Assembly: GCA_938074205.1 (NCBI GenBank)
Contig: CALJES010000014.1
Coordinates: forward strand, 1-44,667
Length of the DNA stretch: 44,667 nucleotides
DNA from: an uncultured bacterium
Lineage (GTDB): Bacteria > Armatimonadota > UBA5829
Direction: 5' to 3'
Shown: in pieces, positions 41,226 to 44,667 of the stretch
Position numbering within the stretch: position 1 is the first letter of the stretch
How the letters are laid out: every line of letters starts with the position of its first letter
Translations under genes and position numbers: made by a program
Notes under the pieces: generated by a model
Told to the model about the DNA's origin: nothing
Seen by the model: only the letters and a program-made list of their open reading frames with translations
Databases searched by the model: none

Positions 41226-43667
41226 CTATTCTTGGATAACGACAATGTCCGAAGCTTGCCTCGGATAGATCACTCGAACAACCGTGGAGTGATCGCAAGG
41301 ATTCCTTTCAGCAGTGCAAGTGCCTGTTACTGCCACATAGGCTCCGTCTGTTGGACATCCTCCGAATTCCGGATCCATTAATAATGCTCTACAATCAATT
41401 CGCACCCCCGTCGCCGCAGTGGAAGAATTCCACTCGGGTTTGCCCGCTAATAGTCCGGAACCGTCGTCTACATAGAAATATGACGGCAGGCCGTAAGCGA
41501 AAAACGAATGATTGACGCGTCCAAATACGGTGACAAGCATACCGTCGCTGCTGATGCCAGTAGTAACCGGGCTTCCTATCAAATCCCTACCGCTCACCGC
41601 TAGGGGCTTTATATCTACTGGTAACTCGCCAGTAGGGACTACTGCCGGCAGCCGAATTGATGAAGGCGAGCGCGATAGGTACTTAATCGGGTTTCGAGTA
41701 TCCGGCCATGTCTGGCGGTCGTCGTAAGGGTCGTCCTGGATAACAGCGCCCACCACACGGACAACATCGCCGCGCTGCAGCCTGAACTGCTGCGAGTACG
41801 GATCCCATATATCAAAGATCTCATCTCCAAATACGCGAACCAATATGCCAGCTGTGCGGTTCTTGGTTTCCAGGTAGACGTCGACATAGGATATGTAGGA
41901 CGGATCGTAGGCGGGCATAGGGAATATCACGATGTTGGTAACTACCAAATCGGCTATCTCAACAAAATCACCCAGGTTTCTGCGCTTCGCCTCGTCGACT
42001 GATATAGGATCCTCTTTTGTCAACACGATGTCATCGACGTTGAGAATGGTTCCCCATTGATAACCCGCATTCCACGGGTCGTGTCCGTGACCGACTCTGA
42101 AACCGATGAAGTAACCGGGGTCTGCTTGGAATCGGTAATTGACCCCATCTTTGGGAGGTGCCAGACCGAACGCAAATCTACGTGTGAATGCGTGCCATCT
42201 GCCCGGCTCTTCACCGGGAGGATGTGGTCCGTCTGGGCGATTTGGAATTACTCCGTCCGGATCTACAAGTCTGAAGGGATCGAATGGCCAAACCCAAAAG
42301 TCGTTCACACCAACCCAGTTAAGCTCCTTGGGGTAGGGAGGTATAGTTTGCAGATACCCTAAATCAGGGTCCCACTCGTCCCACACAGACCAATTGGTGT
42401 AGCCATAGCCCCAGGAGCAGAAGTCCGTCCACTTGTACTGCATGGCTGGGTCTGCAGAATTGAGATTCCAAACCCCTGCCCTCCAACTCAAACGGTATAC
42501 TCCCGGTCCGGTAGCTATGTTTGGGGATGCAATCCGCAGATCTCCTTGAGAAACCCATATGTGCAGGCATGGATTCTCTGACGACTGCGCGTAGGGACCC
42601 ATTAGTCTCGTAAACCCCATCTTGCCGCGGCCGGATGCATAATAGTTTTGGGGCTCTTGATCGAACTGCATGCCGAAGGCCGCGGTCCATCCTGGTGGCA
42701 GAGACGCTTTGTAGCACGGTGCCTTTGTTGGGTCAGTGTTGACAGGGTTACCAAATAGATCCCAGCAGCTCATCCAGTCGTAAATGTCGTAGGTGTCGTG
42801 AAGAGGTGTTCCGTAATCGACACACCAACGGTTATATGAATCGGACCAGTATGGTCGTAGGTCCTGTCCCGGCGCATAGGGCGAGTTTCCTGCGTAAACG
42901 TCGTCCACGTAGAAAACAGAGCCGCCTACCTGCTCAAATCCTAAAGCCTCAAGCCCTGATGACGCTCCCGAGTCCCTGAATTTAGAGTCGATACCTTTGT
43001 ACGCTCCATTAATGGCGACTGAGTAACGCGATCGGGCGTAGTCGAGTCTGATGGTGATCCGGTACCACTTGTCCGGAACGTATCCTGCCAAGTCAACCCA
43101 GTTGCCTGAGCCGCTGCCGTCTCCGTCCAGTGCCTCTATTCTTGCGCCGCTGCCGAAGCGAACAATTGCTGCCACTTGTGCAAGATCTCGTGAGCCGACG
43201 TATATATAAGCATTATGATAATCGAACGCACACTTGGCATAGCACTGCACGTATTGAACGTCTCTTTCCATGTTGCTGGTTACATTACGCAGCGCTTTCT
43301 GGCTTATGAACCTTGCGCTCTTCGCCAGGCCGTGGCCGCCCTCTTCAACCGCACCCGATCCTTGCCAACTGTCCTGACCGGTAATCGGACCAGTGGAGAA
43401 GTTTTCAAAACTGGTCGCGTAGTAAGTGCGCGGTTCGAAACTGAGGAGCTCGCGGCCATCCTCGCTAATCCTACAGGGCCAAGGCTGTGTAAGTTGACTG
43501 CCCGGATACCCTGCAGCAGTGTTGCAGCCGCTGTTGTTATAAACCCAATCGTAGATAACAAAAGGTGTGGAAAAGTCTTCTTGCAATACCACTATCTCCG
43601 CAGCGCCGGGTAGCAGCGCCGTTGTTACCAAGACCAGCATCCAAATGCCAAAAAGCGTTTTACGCAC
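41226..43667 (-). CDS. Large secreted protein with a nested jelly-roll module and OB repeats
   Basis: An 813-residue exported protein, first gene of the pair with 39739. Signal peptide 1-23 (ending ALLPGAAE). Residues 25-84 and 262-552 look like two halves of one beta-sandwich: the first opens VLQEDFSTPFVIYDW and the second closes ILNVDDIVLTKEDP. Between them, 85-260 is a complete jelly roll (TSFENFSTGPITGQDSWQGS to FYVDDVYAG) clearly homologous to the one in the NAGPA protein. The last 250 residues are two OB-fold-like units (about 558-675 and 690-813), e.g. RGDVVRVVGAVIQ and YVAVTGTC. The body is rich in Trp, Tyr and Asp, as in carbohydrate-binding proteins. No catalytic domain is recognised; binding of glycans is inferred. 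Confidence 0.75.
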   Translation of the reverse strand: MRKTLFGIWMLVLVTTALLPGAAEIVVLQEDFSTPFVIYDWVYNNSGCNTAAGYPGSQLTQPWPCRISEDGRELLSFEPRTYYATSFENFSTGPITGQDSWQGSGAVEEGGHGLAKSARFISQKALRNVTSNMERDVQYVQCYAKCAFDYHNAYIYVGSRDLAQVAAIVRFGSGARIEALDGDGSGSGNWVDLAGYVPDKWYRITIRLDYARSRYSVAINGAYKGIDSKFRDSGASSGLEALGFEQVGGSVFYVDDVYAGNSPYAPGQDLRPYWSDSYNRWCVDYGTPLHDTYDIYDWMSCWDLFGNPVNTDPTKAPCYKASLPPGWTAAFGMQFDQEPQNYYASGRGKMGFTRLMGPYAQSSENPCLHIWVSQGDLRIASPNIATGPGVYRLSWRAGVWNLNSADPAMQYKWTDFCSWGYGYTNWSVWDEWDPDLGYLQTIPPYPKELNWVGVNDFWVWPFDPFRLVDPDGVIPNRPDGPHPPGEEPGRWHAFTRRFAFGLAPPKDGVNYRFQADPGYFIGFRVGHGHDPWNAGYQWGTILNVDDIVLTKEDPISVDEAKRRNLGDFVEIADLVVTNIVIFPMPAYDPSYISYVDVYLETKNRTAGILVRVFGDEIFDIWDPYSQQFRLQRGDVVRVVGAVIQDDPYDDRQTWPDTRNPIKYLSRSPSSIRLPAVVPTGELPVDIKPLAVSGRDLIGSPVTTGISSDGMLVTVFGRVNHSFFAYGLPSYFYVDDGSGLLAGKPEWNSSTAATGVRIDCRALLMDPEFGGCPTDGAYVAVTGTCTAERNPCDHSTVVRVIYPRQASDIVVIQE

Positions 43668-44045
43668 GGAACATCCCTCCCCTCACGTGACTCGTCGCTG
43701 ACAGCGCAGCTCGACGCGCATTTCTGAACTCTGTTTACTAATGGGTGATATCACCAAATAAGAGGTTTGTCAACACTGTTTTAATTCGTGATCACCAATA
43801 TGTATTGTCAATTGGTCAAAAATCGTGGGGCTGGTCAGGAAATTATTGGCATCGGCATTACGCTGAGTAGAACGGATCAGACTGATATGCTAAAATTGTG
43901 TGGGTTGCGCGGGAGAAAACTGTAAGCAGACCTTAGGCACATGTGCTGCTGAGTGTCATTCGGGCTAGAGCCTTGTATGATTTGCCTCTCCGGAATAGTT
44001 TTTTCAGCCAAGTCAGGGCGACCAAGAAAATGTCTATCGAAAACG
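43668..44045. other. Noncoding region between gene pair and partial pseudopilin gene
   Basis: About 380 bp without a convincing gene. It holds the promoter and palindromes of the 43667-39739 gene pair at its left end. A second inverted repeat, GTGATCAC within a TTGGTGATCAC context, lies at 43788-43795. The middle part, about 43830-44040, shows no recognisable structure or RNA gene. Confidence 0.6.
43744..43773 (-). promoter_or_regulatory. Promoter with palindromic operator overlapping the -10
   Basis: On the minus strand TTGACA (43768-43773) and TATCAC (43745-43750) are spaced by 17 bp. The perfect 12-bp palindrome GGTGATATCACC (43744-43755) covers the -10. A related GTGATCAC palindrome lies about 38 bp upstream, and another TTGACA about 35 bp upstream. 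Confidence 0.6.
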
Positions 44046-44076
44046 GGGGTGCCTAGGCGTCTAATCTCGGCACCCC
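44046..44076 (-). terminator. Terminator of the partial pseudopilin gene
   Basis: GGGGTGCC (44046-44053) pairs with GGCACCCC (44069-44076). On the minus strand it is followed by CGTTTTCG. It lies about 20 bp past the stop at 44098. Confidence 0.65.
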
Positions 44077-44097
44077 TCATCAATATCACTGCGTTGC

Positions 44098-44667
44098 TTA
44101 CGGTGATATGGCAATCTGCATATTGAGTACCTTCTGCTGAGGCGTTGATGGATTTGGGTAGTAGTAGTTGTACCACTGTTGAGTGTTCTGATCATACATT
44201 GCAGCCGCTGTTTGATACTTTGGCGGATCTGTCGCGAACGAACCAATGTCGAACAGCTTTACGTGACCGTCCGCAAACAGTATGTGAGATCCGTTTGCGT
44301 GCAGCATATACTCACCCTTCGCAAACCCAGCAGGGGGGGCCAAACGCTCATGTGCTATCAAGAACGGATCTATCGGGCGAGCAGATTGATTAGCTGTGCA
44401 GTCATTCGCAGGACGCAAAGTTGCCATCGTCAGCCTGCCCAGCTCGCGAATCATTATCAAGTTGGCAGCACTCTTGACTATCCCCTCAGGAGCCTCAGTC
44501 AAACAACGGTTGAATACATAAGTCACCAGATAATAAATAGTAACGTTCGGCGTCTGACTCGCCGGCAAGGTCAAGTTCGTGGCAGCAGGACAACGCCAAG
44601 TCGTCGCAGGATCCTCTTTCTTCGTCACCTGCTCAACGTAGCTGTAAAGACCTTCCACCCAGTTGAT
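44098..44667 (-). CDS. Pseudopilin-like protein, N-terminus outside the window
   Basis: The C-terminal 189 residues of a minus-strand gene whose frame is open to the window edge, so the start is missing. The sequence contains ATTWRCPAATN, LIMIRELGRL and the H-x9-DG signature in MLHANGSHILFADGHVKLFD, placing it with the DUF1559-like pseudopilins at 32285 and 36062. The prepilin N-terminus itself is not visible. An apparent start at 44658 is only an internal GTG. The tail after the motif (about 45 residues rich in Tyr, Asn and Gln) is longer than in the two paralogues. A terminator follows. Confidence 0.82.
   Translation of the reverse strand: MNWVEGLYSYVEQVTKKEDPATTWRCPAATNLTLPASQTPNVTIYYLVTYVFNRCLTEAPEGIVKSAANLIMIRELGRLTMATLRPANDCTANQSARPIDPFLIAHERLAPPAGFAKGEYMLHANGSHILFADGHVKLFDIGSFATDPPKYQTAAAMYDQNTQQWYNYYYPNPSTPQQKVLNMQIAISP

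Noticed and set aside
43877-44176. Small minus-strand gene in the 43.7-44.1 kb gap
   Set aside because: It overlaps the pseudopilin-like gene in another frame and runs through that gene's terminator.
1-44667. CRISPR arrays, tRNA or rRNA genes, insertion sequences
   Set aside because: Reading the intergenic gaps showed no regularly spaced repeats, no cloverleaf-like segment and no transposase frame. A tRNAscan or covariance-model run would be more decisive.

Overview
The window reads as chromosome from a diderm environmental bacterium, centred on a replication origin. Several traits together suggest Armatimonadota, with Planctomycetota as the main alternative. These are pseudopilin-like proteins with an H-x9-DG ending, a PEP-CTERM protein, a Tat-exported Gfo/Idh oxidoreductase, a DUF6785-type membrane protein, a TraF-like outer-membrane protein and large secreted proteins ending in OB-fold-like repeats. 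The lineage is inferred from gene content; there is no rRNA to confirm it. I saw no tRNA, CRISPR array, insertion sequence or prophage.

Origin region (1-8 kb, + strand): a polytopic membrane protein precedes dnaA. A 226-bp noncoding gap with DnaA-box-like sites (probable oriC) follows, then recF, a DUF721/DciA helicase-loader-like gene and the RNA ligase gene rtcB, in an overlapping chain. dnaN, which usually lies between dnaA and recF, is absent. A Gfo/Idh dehydrogenase follows.

Mixed housekeeping region (8-22.6 kb): an MFS transporter with an extra C-terminal domain; a PEP-synthase/rifampicin-phosphotransferase-like protein that lacks the phosphohistidine and sits behind a perfect TTGACA-N17-TATAAT promoter; an orphan anti-sigma-factor-type kinase; a fused E1 alpha-beta dehydrogenase; exonuclease III; an iron-type alcohol dehydrogenase; a TraF-like outer-membrane protein; a secreted CAP protein; and a coaX-dusB-'quinate dehydrogenase-like' operon.

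Sugar and polyol region (22.6-29.3 kb, - strand): mtlD, a GlmS-like SIS isomerase, an M20 peptidase and a DUF3866 gene form one probable operon. A secreted beta-helix (GH110-like) protein lies beyond it. The set fits polyol or amino-sugar use combined with peptide or polysaccharide scavenging.

Surface-protein region (29.3-44.7 kb, all - strand): three pseudopilin-like genes alternate with large exported proteins that share a jelly-roll (concanavalin-like) module, OB-fold-like repeats, or both: a beta-propeller/FN3 protein, a phosphodiester-glycosidase (NAGPA) protein and two operon partners. A PEP-CTERM protein and two Gfo/Idh oxidoreductases, one Tat-exported, lie among them. Several of these genes have recognisable sigma70-type promoters carrying GGTnA...TnACC inverted repeats, and several end in strong hairpin terminators. 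This block is the best candidate for a little-described system: a coordinated extracellular carbohydrate-binding or carbohydrate-processing surface apparatus.
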